Source of the DNA: a virus
Length of the DNA: 40,879 nt
Strand: one strand, 5' to 3'
IMG/VR virus record: IMGVR_UViG_3300046171_000004
Location: 1-40,879 of that record
Shown here: positions 1 through 9,474 of the stretch, piece after piece
How the letters are laid out: every line of letters begins with the position of its first letter
Position numbering within the stretch: position 1 is the stretch's first letter
Notes under the pieces: generated by a model
Database searches by the model: none
What the model was told of the DNA's origin: nothing
Seen by the model: the letters and a program-made list of their open reading frames with translations, nothing else
Position numbers and translations under genes: made by a program

Positions 1-747
1 CATAGTCACGTCAATTTCCAAAGCCTTGCGTCAGATCGTGCTGCTTACCGTTTGGGTGATCAGTTTGACCAAGACGTACTTGGTTACTTGACAGGCTTTA
101 AACAGTCTGCACTACACGGTACACCCGATACTGTAAACACAACTGTTAATGGTAGTGTTGCTGTATCTACTGCAGGTACTGACGAACTGTTGTCTTCAAT
201 GAAAATTGATGCAGCAGACTTCGGTGGTTCAGCAGGTGATGCTTTGGCACTGCAGCCACGTACAGGTGGAGCAACTGACTCAACTCCTGCCGTTGGTGAT
301 ACTTTCCCACTGACAGTTATTGCACGTATGTCACGTCTGTTGGATCAACAGAATGTGGATACTCAAGGCCGTTGGTTGGTAGTAGATCCTGTGTTTATGG
401 AGTTGTTGAAAGACGAAGACTCACGTTTGTTTAACGCTGACTTTGGTGGTTCTGGATTGCAGAATGGTCAAATCGGAACAAACATTCATGGTTTCCGTGT
501 ATACACTTCAAACAATTTGCCATCAGTAGGTACAGGTCCGTCCTTTACTGGAACGAACTCTGCTGTCAACTATGGTATGATTGTTGCTGGTCATGATTCA
601 GCCGTTGCAACTGCAGAGCAGATCAACAAAACTGAAACTTATCGTGACCCAGATTCATTCGCTGACATTGTTCGTGGTATGCATCTATATGGTCGCAAGA
701 TTCTTCGTCCAGAAGCTCTTGTGAACGCTAAGTATCACTTGGCATAA
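1..747 (+). CDS. Major capsid protein, C-terminal part (5' end outside window)
   Basis: The frame is open from base 1, so the gene begins left of the window and about 248 codons are visible. A TTG at 52 is simply an internal Leu codon. The visible part looks like the C-terminal half of a phage coat protein: a domain rich in beta strands and Gly/Asn loops, then a conserved-looking tail containing DIVRGMHLYGRKILRPEALV. It is followed 14 bases later by another structural gene with a good ribosome site (GGGAGG). Its position ahead of the head decoration and tail genes supports the capsid call. The exact coat family (HK97-like or P22-like) cannot be settled from this fragment. Confidence 0.75.
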   Translation, partial: HSHVNFQSLASDRAAYRLGDQFDQDVLGYLTGFKQSALHGTPDTVNTTVNGSVAVSTAGTDELLSSMKIDAADFGGSAGDALALQPRTGGATDSTPAVGDTFPLTVIARMSRLLDQQNVDTQGRWLVVDPVFMELLKDEDSRLFNADFGGSGLQNGQIGTNIHGFRVYTSNNLPSVGTGPSFTGTNSAVNYGMIVAGHDSAVATAEQINKTETYRDPDSFADIVRGMHLYGRKILRPEALVNAKYHLA

Positions 748-761
748 GGGAGGATTGAAAC

Positions 762-1247
762 ATGGCTAACATTACTTCACTTCTAAAGGCAGCGTCTGGT
801 AATTCTCAGCGTGGTCGTAACCCTTACATGGTCGAGAACACTCTTGACATCGTAGCTACAACTATTGATCCGTCTTCTGCGGATTCAGTTCAAGCTATCA
901 CTATTCCTGCTGGTCACAAAGTTATGGCTTGTGGTCTTGAAGTTGTTGAATCAGCAACTATGAACACAGGTACAGATGCTACAGTAACTGTAGGTTTTGT
1001 AGGTGGTGATGTTGACGAGTTTGTTGCATCATTTGACATCGACGGTGCTGCTGATGGTGCTTACGCCCCAAGTGTATCCATTACTGGCGACACTGTATCT
1101 GCATCTGATGATACCATTGATGTAATCTTTGGTGGGGCAGGTGCTTCATTTACTGCAGGTAAACTTCGTGTTTATGCGGTAATGATGGACGTAAGTTCAC
1201 AAGGTGACACTGCTGCTAATGAAGTAGATCGTGACGCACTTGCGTAA
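762..1247 (+). CDS. Small virion protein, possible head decoration protein
   Basis: A 161-residue protein with no transmembrane segment, strongly beta in character (alternating Val/Thr/Ile with many Gly and Asp). It lies directly after the capsid gene, where many phages encode a capsid-decorating or capsid-stabilising protein. The start ATG follows GGGAGG at a normal distance. I recognise no catalytic motif. A terminator-like hairpin follows it (about 1256-1291), so this gene and the capsid gene may be transcribed at a higher level than the rest. The role is inferred from position and composition only. Confidence 0.55.
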   Translation: MANITSLLKAASGNSQRGRNPYMVENTLDIVATTIDPSSADSVQAITIPAGHKVMACGLEVVESATMNTGTDATVTVGFVGGDVDEFVASFDIDGAADGAYAPSVSITGDTVSASDDTIDVIFGGAGASFTAGKLRVYAVMMDVSSQGDTAANEVDRDALA

Positions 1248-1255
1248 CTAATATA

Positions 1256-1291
1256 TAAGTGGGCTGCTTAAATGTGGCCCACTTACTTTTG
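1256..1291 (+). terminator. Terminator-like hairpin after capsid and decoration genes
   Basis: The arms TAAGTGGGC (1256-1264) and GCCCACTTA (1277-1285) are perfectly complementary over 9 bp with a 12-base loop, followed by CTTTTGT. The T run is short, so it may attenuate rather than stop transcription into the tail genes. Confidence 0.55.
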
Positions 1292-1308
1292 TATAAAGGA
1301 TCTAAAAC

Positions 1309-1746
1309 ATGGCTATTACAACAGCAATGTGTACAAGTTTCAAGTCAGAGCTACTTGGTGGTGTCCATGATTTAGACACTGACAGCATTAAGCTTGCGTT
1401 GATTAAGGCTTCACCTACAGGTACATACAGTGCAGCTACAACTAATTACAGTGACGTGACAGGTAACTCTGATGAGTCATCTGGTACGAACTATACTGCT
1501 GGTGGTAACGTACTTGACAGTGCAACTATTTCAGTAAGTGGAACAACAGCTATTGTAGACTTTGCAGATGAAACGTTTGCAGATGTAACTACTTCAGCAG
1601 ATGGATGTATTATTTATAATGCAGGTCAAGCAAATAAAGCTATTGCAGTAATTGACTTTGGTGGTACAGTAAGTGCTACTGCAGGTGATTTAACTATTGA
1701 GTTCCCTGCTGCAGGAGCAAGTACAGCAATCATTCGTATTGCATAA
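1309..1746 (+). CDS. Phage structural protein, 145 aa, unknown role
   Basis: Starts MAITTAMCTSFKSELLGGVH and is otherwise beta-rich with many Thr, Ser, Gly and Ala. Proteins starting this way, with a conserved N-terminal part mentioning a short helix (CTSFKSELL) and then LIKAS, recur next to capsid and tail genes of marine podoviruses and siphoviruses; this is from memory of the family, not a search. The ATG follows AAAGGAT. It is probably a virion component such as a head fibre or minor tail protein. No enzyme motif is visible. Confidence 0.6.
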   Translation: MAITTAMCTSFKSELLGGVHDLDTDSIKLALIKASPTGTYSAATTNYSDVTGNSDESSGTNYTAGGNVLDSATISVSGTTAIVDFADETFADVTTSADGCIIYNAGQANKAIAVIDFGGTVSATAGDLTIEFPAAGASTAIIRIA

Positions 1747-1759
1747 AGGATAAACAGTT

Positions 1760-2524
1760 ATGGCTGTTACCGTCAACGCTGCAGTATATGGTGTAGCTGT
1801 CTATGGTACAGCACGTTACGGTAAAGTTATTGTTAGTAACTTAGATCAAGTTACAACAACAGCTAATACCAATACAGTAACTGTAAATGTAGTACAACCT
1901 ATTTCAGGTGTAGTAGGCACAACAGCAGTAGAACCTGTAAGTGCTGGTGGCTTTGAGATAGATGTTACGGAGCGTATTACTGATAGTACTCTTGGTAGCA
2001 CTGCTCTAGGTACGATACAAGTTAATACTGCTGCTGGTCTTACGGGTGTTGTAGGTACTGGTGCAGTAGGAGCCTTAGAGCACAGCAACACAGTTACACT
2101 TACAGGTGTTGTAGGTACAGGCCAAGTAAATATAGTAGAAGAGAAACCTACTGAAGTACTTGAGAGTGTAAGCGCTACAGGTCAAGTAAACACAGTACAA
2201 CCTAACACTGCTGCAGGTTTAACTGGTGTAAGTGCAACTGGTGCAGTAGGCACTGTAGTAGAGAATACATCTGAGGCTATAGCTTCTGTATCAGCTACAG
2301 GTCAGATAGGTACACTAGCACTTAGCAATACTGTAACTCTTGTAGGCGTTCTAGGTACTACTGCATTAGGTCAAATAGAATATGGCTCTGAAGTATATCC
2401 TACAGGTGTAAGTGCTACAGGTCAGGTAGGTACAGTAACAGCTACAGGTATTATATTTGACTTTGATGCCTTTAAGGAACAGTACAGTAGACGTAGAACT
2501 ATTTATATAGCGAGGGCTGCATAA
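1760..2524 (+). CDS. Repeat-rich virion protein (Gly-Val-Thr repeats)
   Basis: A 254-residue protein. Residues about 45-230 are built from imperfect repeats around GVVGTGAVG and SVSATGQVGTV, each about 20-30 residues, suggesting a regular beta structure such as a fibre. The C-terminus differs: an acidic/aromatic stretch, then a basic one (EQYSRRRTIYIARAA). The gene starts 13 bases after the previous stop with AAAGGATAAACAG as the ribosome site, and its stop TAA touches the ATG of the next tiny gene. It is most likely a head or tail fibre, but the role is not known. Confidence 0.55.
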   Translation: MAVTVNAAVYGVAVYGTARYGKVIVSNLDQVTTTANTNTVTVNVVQPISGVVGTTAVEPVSAGGFEIDVTERITDSTLGSTALGTIQVNTAAGLTGVVGTGAVGALEHSNTVTLTGVVGTGQVNIVEEKPTEVLESVSATGQVNTVQPNTAAGLTGVSATGAVGTVVENTSEAIASVSATGQIGTLALSNTVTLVGVLGTTALGQIEYGSEVYPTGVSATGQVGTVTATGIIFDFDAFKEQYSRRRTIYIARAA

Positions 2525-2701
2525 ATGTCTACATCAGCAGAAAGAACAGCTAGAGTACCTCAAGAGAATAGATTAATATTTATTGAACGTGGTACTACAA
2601 CAAAAGATAGAACGGTACGTATTCCCCAACAGATAAGAATAGTTTTTATAGAAAGACAATCTACTGCAGCGGAACGTACTGTATTTGCAACTGAGGATTA
2701 A
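2525..2701 (+). CDS. 58-aa repeat protein, small virion-block gene
   Basis: This short gene begins with an ATG immediately after the TAA of the upstream gene and ends 2 bases before the next ATG at 2704, so it fills the gap exactly. The protein contains two similar units of about 22 residues: ERTARVPQENRLIFIER and DRTVRIPQQIRIVFIER, then a third partial ERTVFA. The clean fit between neighbours and the internal repetition support a real gene. The product is small, soluble and basic-to-neutral; a virion or fibre-associated role is guessed from context. Confidence 0.65.
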   Translation: MSTSAERTARVPQENRLIFIERGTTTKDRTVRIPQQIRIVFIERQSTAAERTVFATED

Positions 2702-2703
2702 GC

Positions 2704-3051
2704 ATGAGCTTTAGATGGCCTAATAAAGATCCAGATGAAACGTTAGACTATAGTGTAGACTGGTCACGTTTCTTAGGTAGTGCAACTATAGCGAGTGCTA
2801 TTTGGTCAGTTAAGACTACATCGTACACTACAAAGACTACCTTAGCTGCAGGGCAAGATTTAAATACTGCATCAAGTGGTGCGAGTACAGATACTATTCA
2901 GAATACTGCACAGTCTAATACTAATACCGTAGCTACAATTAATATAGCTGGTGGTACAAATAATGAAGAGTATACTTTCTTCTGTACTATGACTGACAGT
3001 ACAGGTAGTATTGCTGAAAGAAGTATTAAGCTTCGGGTAAGGGAACGTTAA
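2704..3051 (+). CDS. Small beta-rich tail protein (fibre-tail adaptor-like)
   Basis: A 115-residue protein whose start, MSFRWPNKDPDETLDYSVDW, resembles small proteins often found ahead of phage adaptor genes and annotated as fibre-tail adaptor or head-tail proteins (PKDPDExLDYxxDW, then IASSxW). The rest alternates Thr, Ser and hydrophobic residues as in an immunoglobulin-like sandwich. The stop TAA directly precedes the ATG at 3052, so translation with the adaptor gene is probably coupled. The function is by resemblance and context. Confidence 0.5.
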   Translation: MSFRWPNKDPDETLDYSVDWSRFLGSATIASAIWSVKTTSYTTKTTLAAGQDLNTASSGASTDTIQNTAQSNTNTVATINIAGGTNNEEYTFFCTMTDSTGSIAERSIKLRVRER

Positions 3052-3774
3052 ATGGCTTATGATTATCTTGGTCTAGTAAATGACGTAAACCGTAGACTTA
3101 ATGAGGTGGAGCTTACATCAAGTAACTTTGCTGCTGCTACTGGTGAGTACAGTATGATTAAAGATGCAGTAAACTCTGCTATTCGTTATATTAATCAACA
3201 CGAATATGAATGGCCTTTTAATCATGTAGAAACAGAAGAGACACTAACTGCAGGTACAATACGTTATGCTTATCCTGCAGATGCTAAGACACTTGATATG
3301 GATAGTTTTCGTATTAAACGTAATACTACTTTTAACAACTCAACTAAAAGACTTCGTTTAATTTCTTACGAAGAGTATTTAGATAAGTATGTAGACTATG
3401 AGTATGATACAGATACAAGTATTAGGACTTTACCTGAGTATGTTTTTAGAACTCCTAACCAAGAGTTTGGACTTGTAGCTCCCCCAGATAATGCTTACGA
3501 ATTAGTTTATGAATATTATAGATTACCTGTAGATCTTATTAATGCTACAGATGTACCCTCAGTACCAGAGCAGTTTAGGTACATGATTACTAACGGTGCA
3601 ATGCACTTTGCTTACATGTTTAGGGGTGAGGGTCAAGAAGCTGCAATGATTCAACAACGCTTTGATAGTGAAATAAAACAGTTACGTAGTCTTTATATAA
3701 ACCGTTATGACTATTTAAGATCAACTGTAATAAATCAAACAAACTCTTCTTATAACACTATTAGGGTTTCTTAA
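3052..3774 (+). CDS. Head-tail adaptor (T7 gp11-like tail tube protein)
   Basis: A 240-residue, mostly helical, Tyr-rich protein starting MAYDYLGLVNDVNRRLNEVE, with an aromatic midsection (INQHEYEWPF) and a conserved-looking late part (PEQFRYMITNGAMHFAYMFRGE). This pattern, short N-terminal helix, then paired helices about 'DAVNSAIRYI', is typical of the ring protein that joins the portal to the tail in podoviruses (T7 gp11, P22 gp4). The next gene is nozzle-like, which is the expected order. Family assignment is by pattern; the role is fairly secure from context. Confidence 0.65.
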   Translation: MAYDYLGLVNDVNRRLNEVELTSSNFAAATGEYSMIKDAVNSAIRYINQHEYEWPFNHVETEETLTAGTIRYAYPADAKTLDMDSFRIKRNTTFNNSTKRLRLISYEEYLDKYVDYEYDTDTSIRTLPEYVFRTPNQEFGLVAPPDNAYELVYEYYRLPVDLINATDVPSVPEQFRYMITNGAMHFAYMFRGEGQEAAMIQQRFDSEIKQLRSLYINRYDYLRSTVINQTNSSYNTIRVS

Positions 3775-3777
3775 TAC

Positions 3778-5763
3778 ATGCCATCAACTCGTCAAACATA
3801 CCCTATAGAATTTAAGGGTGGACTTGTTACTAATATGAGTCCATTGCAACAAGGTATTAACGCACCGGGATCTGCAAGAACTCTTAGAAACTTTGAGCCA
3901 TCTATTGAGGGTGGTTACAGACGTATCTTAGGTTATACTAAATATAATAGTAGTATTATCCCACCATACGGTGCTCCTGTTGTACACGGTGCTAGTCAGT
4001 CTGGTACTACACTTATTATAGGTAATATACACCAGACACCAGAAGCAGGTGATACACTTACAGTAGTTGGGATTACAGGTACATACACTATTGCATCTGG
4101 TGGTGTATCATATGATGCTACAAATAACAGAGCTACATTAACCCTTACAGGTGCTTTAGCTAGTTCTCCTGCTAATGCTGCAGCAGTTACATTTGCTACC
4201 ACAACAAGTAATTATCTTGCACTTGGTTGTGGCGTATTTTTAGATAGAGTTATTGTTGCAAAAAATGATGATTTATTTAAAGTATCTTCTAGTTCTATAA
4301 CACATATTAATGTACCTAACTACGGTACAGTACTTGTAAATGGTGCATCACAAACTGGTTCAAGTCTTATTGTTGATGGTTTAACTGCAGCACCTCAAGC
4401 AGGTGATATATTTAAAGTAGCAGGTATAGATAAAGTATATACTGTAACTGCAGATGCAACTGTAAGCTCTGGTGGAGCTACTGTAGCAATAAACCCTGCA
4501 TTAGCTTCTAGTCCTGCTGATAATGCAGCTATTACATTCTTAGCTACAGAGAGAGCGCTGGGCGGTGTAAATAGATTTACTAGGTATAACTTTAGCGGTA
4601 CACCTGAAGTTATGGTAGTAGACGGTACTAACAAACCGTATAAGTATAACGGTACAACTTTTACTGAACTTACCGCTGCACCAAGTGATGTAGATGCAGC
4701 AGACCACGTAGTAGCTTTTAAAAGCCAGATGTTCTTCGGTAAGGGTAGTACTTTAAGTTTTACTGCACCGTTTACTGATAATGACTTTACTGCAGCTAAT
4801 GGTGCTGGTGTTATAAATGTTACGGATGACATTACAGGTTTAATAGTTTTCCGTGAACAGTTAATTATATTTAGTCGTGGTAAAATACATAGACTTGTAG
4901 GTAATACAATAGCTGACTTTCAGTTACAACCTATATCACTAGACATTGGTTGTATTAAAGAAGATACTATTCAAGAGGTTGGCGGTGATATTGCATTTGT
5001 TGGTCCTGATGGTATTAGACTACTAAGTGCAACTGATCGTATTGGTGACTTTGGTTTAGCTGTTGCGTCAAGACCTATACAGAGCGAAACAAATCAACTG
5101 TTTAGTTCTAATACTAAATTTAGCTCTTGTGTAATCAGAAAGAAAAACCAGTACAGGTTATTCGGTTACGCTGCAGCTATTAGTGAAGACTCAGCACAAG
5201 GTATACTTGGTACACAGTTTGCTGATCAAACATCACAAGGTATGGCGTGGGCTGAAACTAGAGGTATACGTTCTTATGTAGCTGATAGTGTATTCTCTAC
5301 TGACGATGCAGATGAAGTAATTATATTTGCTAATAGTGACGGTTACGTGTATCGCATGGAGAGTGGTAACAGTTTTGATACTGCAAATATCTTAGCTACA
5401 TTTAGTACACCTTTCTTTGCTATGGGTGATCCACGTATAAGAAAGACTATGTATAAGCTGTCTACTTACATTGATCCTGAAGGTTCAGTAGATGGTAACG
5501 CAACGTTAAAGTTTGACTTTGATGAACCTAATAAGATACAGCCTACATCTGTAGGTATAGCTAATACAACAGCTACTGTTGCGTTTTACGGTGTGTCAAG
5601 CTTTGGTTCAGGTAGTTACGGTGGTAAGCTTGTATCGGTGTTTAATAATCAAGTTGTAGGTTCAGGTTTTGTTGTATCAATACAATATATCTTTGAGGGA
5701 ACAGATCCACCGTTTTCACTAGACGCAGCTACGTTAGAGTTTGCAGCGCACGACAGGCAATAA
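3778..5763 (+). CDS. Tail nozzle protein (T7 gp12 / P22 gp10-like)
   Basis: A 661-residue protein that starts with the typical nozzle N-terminus: FKGGLVTNMSPLQQG, then SARTLRNFEPSIEGGYRRI. It contains beta-propeller-like repeats (for example RALGGVNRFTRYNFSGTPEV and ITGLIVFREQLIIFSRGKI). The domain order and size fit the protein that forms the distal tube of short tails. Residues about 66-139 and 183-254 are an internal duplication of one domain (both have GASQ-G-L, then EAGD/QAGD, YT, and ALASSPA-NAA-TF). It follows the adaptor after 3 bases. The duplicated domains may be exposed decorations on the nozzle. Confidence 0.7.
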   Translation: MPSTRQTYPIEFKGGLVTNMSPLQQGINAPGSARTLRNFEPSIEGGYRRILGYTKYNSSIIPPYGAPVVHGASQSGTTLIIGNIHQTPEAGDTLTVVGITGTYTIASGGVSYDATNNRATLTLTGALASSPANAAAVTFATTTSNYLALGCGVFLDRVIVAKNDDLFKVSSSSITHINVPNYGTVLVNGASQTGSSLIVDGLTAAPQAGDIFKVAGIDKVYTVTADATVSSGGATVAINPALASSPADNAAITFLATERALGGVNRFTRYNFSGTPEVMVVDGTNKPYKYNGTTFTELTAAPSDVDAADHVVAFKSQMFFGKGSTLSFTAPFTDNDFTAANGAGVINVTDDITGLIVFREQLIIFSRGKIHRLVGNTIADFQLQPISLDIGCIKEDTIQEVGGDIAFVGPDGIRLLSATDRIGDFGLAVASRPIQSETNQLFSSNTKFSSCVIRKKNQYRLFGYAAAISEDSAQGILGTQFADQTSQGMAWAETRGIRSYVADSVFSTDDADEVIIFANSDGYVYRMESGNSFDTANILATFSTPFFAMGDPRIRKTMYKLSTYIDPEGSVDGNATLKFDFDEPNKIQPTSVGIANTTATVAFYGVSSFGSGSYGGKLVSVFNNQVVGSGFVVSIQYIFEGTDPPFSLDAATLEFAAHDRQ

Positions 5764-5778
5764 GGAAGAGAGTAAGTT

Positions 5779-8700
5779 ATGGGAACAGGTTACACACGTA
5801 ACGATACAGCAAACAATATTGCTGACGGAAACATTATTAATGCGTCTGACCTTGACGGTGAGTTTGACGCAGTACAATCAGCGTTTAACAATTCATCAGG
5901 CCATACACACGATGGCACTGCAGGTGAGGGTGCGCCTATTGAAACGATTGGCCCTAGCCAAGACGTTGTAGCTACAGCTTCCGTACTACGCCCTAAGACT
6001 GACAATACAGTTGACCTTGGTACAACTTCCTTAGAGTATAAAGATCTCTTCCTTGATGGCACAGCCCATATAGATACTCTTGATGTTGACGAGAACGCAA
6101 GCATTACAGGTACGCTAGGTGTAACTGGTACAACGACTCTTGGTACAGCTAATATCACAACGGGTACTATCACAACTGCTGACATTAACGGTGGTAACAT
6201 TGATGGTACAATTATTGGTGCATCTTCTGCAGCAGCAATTACAGGTACAACTATTACAGGTACTAGCTTTGTAACCTCTGGTGATATGACCTTTGGTGAC
6301 AACGACAAGGCTGTGTTTGGCGCTGGCTCTGACCTACAGATTTATCATGATGGGTCGAATAGTTATATTGATGAAGCTGCGGCTGGCGATTTATATATTC
6401 GTGCTTTTGATAGACTGAAGCTAAACAACTACACTGATAACGCAGCTATGTTAAATGCTAAGTCTGGTGCAGAAGTTGAGTTGTATTACAATGGTGGGCT
6501 AAAACTCGCCACCACCAGCACAGGTGTAGACATCACTGGAAATGTTACATTCGCTGATAATGGTAAAGCCATCTTTGGTGCTGGGTCTGACCTACAGATT
6601 TATCATAATCCTACTGGCTCGCACAGTTATATTACAGAAAGCGGTGGCGGTAGCCTTTATATACAAGGTACAGAACTTAACTTAACAAATTCGGCAGGTA
6701 CTTCAACATATGCTAACTTTGTAGATGGCGGTGCTGCTTTTATTAGACACGCAGGTTCAACAAAACTCGCCACCACCAGCACAGGTGTAGACATCACTGG
6801 GACTTTGACCAGCGATGGGCTGACTGTTTCTCAAGAAAACCCTAAAATTACCATTACAGATACAGGCACTGGTGCTGACCATGAGCTTAATGGTGCTTCA
6901 AGTATTGGCAATCTTACATTAAACTTTGATAAAAATGATGACGGGTCTTCACCTTATTTCTATATTCAGCATGCTGGTAATAAGTTGGCTGCCTTTCGTA
7001 AGGGCGGCGACATCAGCTTCTACGAGGACACAGGCACCACTGCAAAGTTCTTCTGGGATGCGAGTGCGGAGAGCTTGGGGATTGGGACGAGTTCGATACA
7101 GTCTAATGTAAAAATGCAAATAGTAGGTGAAGATGGTTCTTCTGGTGCATCTGCCAACGTTGCTGCAAATGAACTGTTTGTGGACAACAACGGAAATGCA
7201 GGTGTTACAGTTGGCACATCCAACACTGGAGTGGGGTATTATGCCTTTGCTGATAGTGATGTGGCATTGCGAGGCGGCATCTTTTACAACCACACAGATG
7301 ATGCAATGGGTTTCCGTGTTTTATCCGAAGAAGCCATGCGCATCGACAGCAGCGGTCGGGTTGGAATTGGCCGAACACCAACTTCAAATTTGCTTGAGGT
7401 TGCGGACACAATAAAACTTACAAATTTAGGAACTGGCGAAGGTTTTATTGGATATAACACAAACGGCCAAAAACTTAGCATAACAGCAACAGATGCAGTT
7501 GGCGCAGGTATGAAGTTTGAGGTTGGTTCATCCGAAGCCATGCGCATCGACAGCAGCGGTAACTTGCTTGTGGGTAAGACGAGTGCAGATAACACCACGC
7601 AAGGCATACGTTTGTTGGGTTCAGCAGGCTTTGCATCTTTTGTGAGAGCAGAGGCTGAACCTATTGTTGTTAATCGTTTAACGGATGATGGCGATCTAAT
7701 TGAGTTCCGCAAAGACGGCGCACCTGTGGGGAGTATTGGGTCACTTGGTGGCGTTGCTTATATGAACTCTGGTGATGTTGGTTTTTCTCTTGATTGGGGC
7801 AGTGACCAAATAAAACCTCGTCAAGCTAATGGTGCTAATAGGGATGCTGCTATTGACTTAGGTGCTTCAGCTTCACGCTTCAAAGACCTCTACCTGTCTG
7901 GCACAGTAAACGCAGCTACCTTAAACGTAGATGGCGGCACGATTAAGCTGGATGGGAATTATCCTACTGGTACAAACAACGTGGCGTTGGGTAATGCTGC
8001 TCTTGATGATGGCTCTTTGAGTGGTGGTTATAATGTAGCTATTGGAGTAAATACTTTTACCAACAATACATCTGGGCAACTTGGAACTGCTGTTGGAAAT
8101 GATGCGCTTTTTGCAAACACCACAGGTAGCTATAACACAGGTGTAGGTGGTCAAAGCCTTGGTTTAAACACTACAGGTTCAAGTAACGTAGGCGTAGGGC
8201 GTCAGGCTCTATATAACAACACCACCGCCAGCGAAAACACAGCCGTTGGGTATCAGTCGCTTTATTCTAACCAAACAGGAGTAGAAAATTCCGCACTTGG
8301 CAGGGGGGCTTTGTATAATAACCTAAGCTCGTATAATACAAGTGTTGGTAGAAGCTCTATGTATAATAACACCACAGGCAATAGGAATGTTGCACTAGGT
8401 GTGCAAGCACTACTATCCAACACCACCGCCAGCAACAACACTGCGGTTGGGTATCAAGCTGCTCAAACCAATACTACAGGTTCTGCCCTTACGGCTATAG
8501 GTTATCAAGCCTTAGGAGCCAACACTACAGGCTCCAATAATACGGCAGTTGGGTATCAAGCTAACAGTAGTAACACAACAGGTATTTACAACGTATCACT
8601 GGGTTTACAAGCATTGTTGTATAATACAACAGGCGGTTCCAACACAGCACTAGGGTATCAGTCCCTACAGTCAAACAATGCTAGTCATAACGTGGCTGTT

Positions 8701-9474
8701 GGTCAGTTAGCGATGTTTACAAACACCACAGGCCAACAGAACACTGCCGTTGGCTCTTCCGCATTATACAGCAACACCACAGCTAATGGTCTAGTTGCTG
8801 TAGGTAGACGTGCCCTTGAAGGCAACACTACAGGCGCAAATAACAGTGCTCATGGTTATGAAGCATTAAAAGTTAATACTACAGGTGCAAATAACAGTGC
8901 TCATGGCTATGGCGCACTCCAAGCCAACACCACCGCAAGCAACAGCACCGCTGTTGGTTACAAAGCTCTTTACTCAAACACGACTACAACAGGTAACACA
9001 GCGATTGGTTATCAGGCACTGTTAAACAACACTGGGTCAAGCCGTCAGGTTGCTGTTGGTTATCGTGCAATGGAAAACGCAACAACAGCCCAAGAAAGTG
9101 TAGCTGTTGGATATGATGCTTTGCAGCAAGTCACATCAGGGCAGAACAACACTGCCATTGGATACAATTCCCTTGATGCTTTGACCACAAATTCAAACAA
9201 CACTGCGGTTGGCGCAAGCTCAGGAACATTAGTAACGGGCCAAGGAAACACGTTTATTGGTTCAAGTTCTGGTCATGAAATGACCTCTGGCAACAAAAAC
9301 ACCATCCTTGGACGCTACTCAGGCAACCAAGGCGGCGTGGACATCCGCACCGCAAGCAACAACATCATACTGTCGGATGGGGATGGTAATCCTTTCTACT
9401 GGGGCAGAGGTAGCGGAACGCACGTTTACAGTTCTGAAACAGGTGCGGCAACTGCCTTTTGTTTCTGCAATTAA
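5779..9474 (+). CDS. Tail fibre, main frame (lacks the chaperone, which is in +1 frame)
   Basis: A 1231-residue fibre with a Gly/Asn/Thr-rich composition. The N-terminus (GNIINASDLDGEFDAVQSAF) is of the kind that attaches marine podovirus fibres to the tail. Residues about 150-720 hold repeated modules such as IFGAGSDLQIYH and EAMRIDSSG with GIG. Residues about 730-1170 contain some 25 units of about 16 residues around NTAVGYQAL-NTTGSN, resembling the left-handed beta-roll of YadA-like adhesin heads. The frame ends at TAA 9472-9474 just where conserved sequence continues in the +1 frame (to 9937). The natural product is probably the joined protein of about 1386 residues. Confidence 0.75.
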   Translation: MGTGYTRNDTANNIADGNIINASDLDGEFDAVQSAFNNSSGHTHDGTAGEGAPIETIGPSQDVVATASVLRPKTDNTVDLGTTSLEYKDLFLDGTAHIDTLDVDENASITGTLGVTGTTTLGTANITTGTITTADINGGNIDGTIIGASSAAAITGTTITGTSFVTSGDMTFGDNDKAVFGAGSDLQIYHDGSNSYIDEAAAGDLYIRAFDRLKLNNYTDNAAMLNAKSGAEVELYYNGGLKLATTSTGVDITGNVTFADNGKAIFGAGSDLQIYHNPTGSHSYITESGGGSLYIQGTELNLTNSAGTSTYANFVDGGAAFIRHAGSTKLATTSTGVDITGTLTSDGLTVSQENPKITITDTGTGADHELNGASSIGNLTLNFDKNDDGSSPYFYIQHAGNKLAAFRKGGDISFYEDTGTTAKFFWDASAESLGIGTSSIQSNVKMQIVGEDGSSGASANVAANELFVDNNGNAGVTVGTSNTGVGYYAFADSDVALRGGIFYNHTDDAMGFRVLSEEAMRIDSSGRVGIGRTPTSNLLEVADTIKLTNLGTGEGFIGYNTNGQKLSITATDAVGAGMKFEVGSSEAMRIDSSGNLLVGKTSADNTTQGIRLLGSAGFASFVRAEAEPIVVNRLTDDGDLIEFRKDGAPVGSIGSLGGVAYMNSGDVGFSLDWGSDQIKPRQANGANRDAAIDLGASASRFKDLYLSGTVNAATLNVDGGTIKLDGNYPTGTNNVALGNAALDDGSLSGGYNVAIGVNTFTNNTSGQLGTAVGNDALFANTTGSYNTGVGGQSLGLNTTGSSNVGVGRQALYNNTTASENTAVGYQSLYSNQTGVENSALGRGALYNNLSSYNTSVGRSSMYNNTTGNRNVALGVQALLSNTTASNNTAVGYQAAQTNTTGSALTAIGYQALGANTTGSNNTAVGYQANSSNTTGIYNVSLGLQALLYNTTGGSNTALGYQSLQSNNASHNVAVGQLAMFTNTTGQQNTAVGSSALYSNTTANGLVAVGRRALEGNTTGANNSAHGYEALKVNTTGANNSAHGYGALQANTTASNSTAVGYKALYSNTTTTGNTAIGYQALLNNTGSSRQVAVGYRAMENATTAQESVAVGYDALQQVTSGQNNTAIGYNSLDALTTNSNNTAVGASSGTLVTGQGNTFIGSSSGHEMTSGNKNTILGRYSGNQGGVDIRTASNNIILSDGDGNPFYWGRGSGTHVYSSETGAATAFCFCN
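6501..6800 (+). repeat. 39-bp exact direct repeat inside tail fibre gene
   Basis: The same 39 bases occur at 6501-6539 and 6762-6800, in frame, encoding KLATTSTGVDITG. Near-identical flanking blocks (GSDLQIYH at about 6330 and 6590) show that a whole module was duplicated. A second pair of 27 identical bases, encoding EAMRIDSSG, lies at 7330-7356 and 7534-7560. Such near-identity at DNA level suggests recent duplication or shuffling. Confidence 0.8.

Noticed and set aside
7970-9290. Regular repeats that look CRISPR-like
   Set aside because: They are in-frame coding repeats of the fibre (NTAVGYQAL type), vary in sequence, and have no spacer structure or cas genes.
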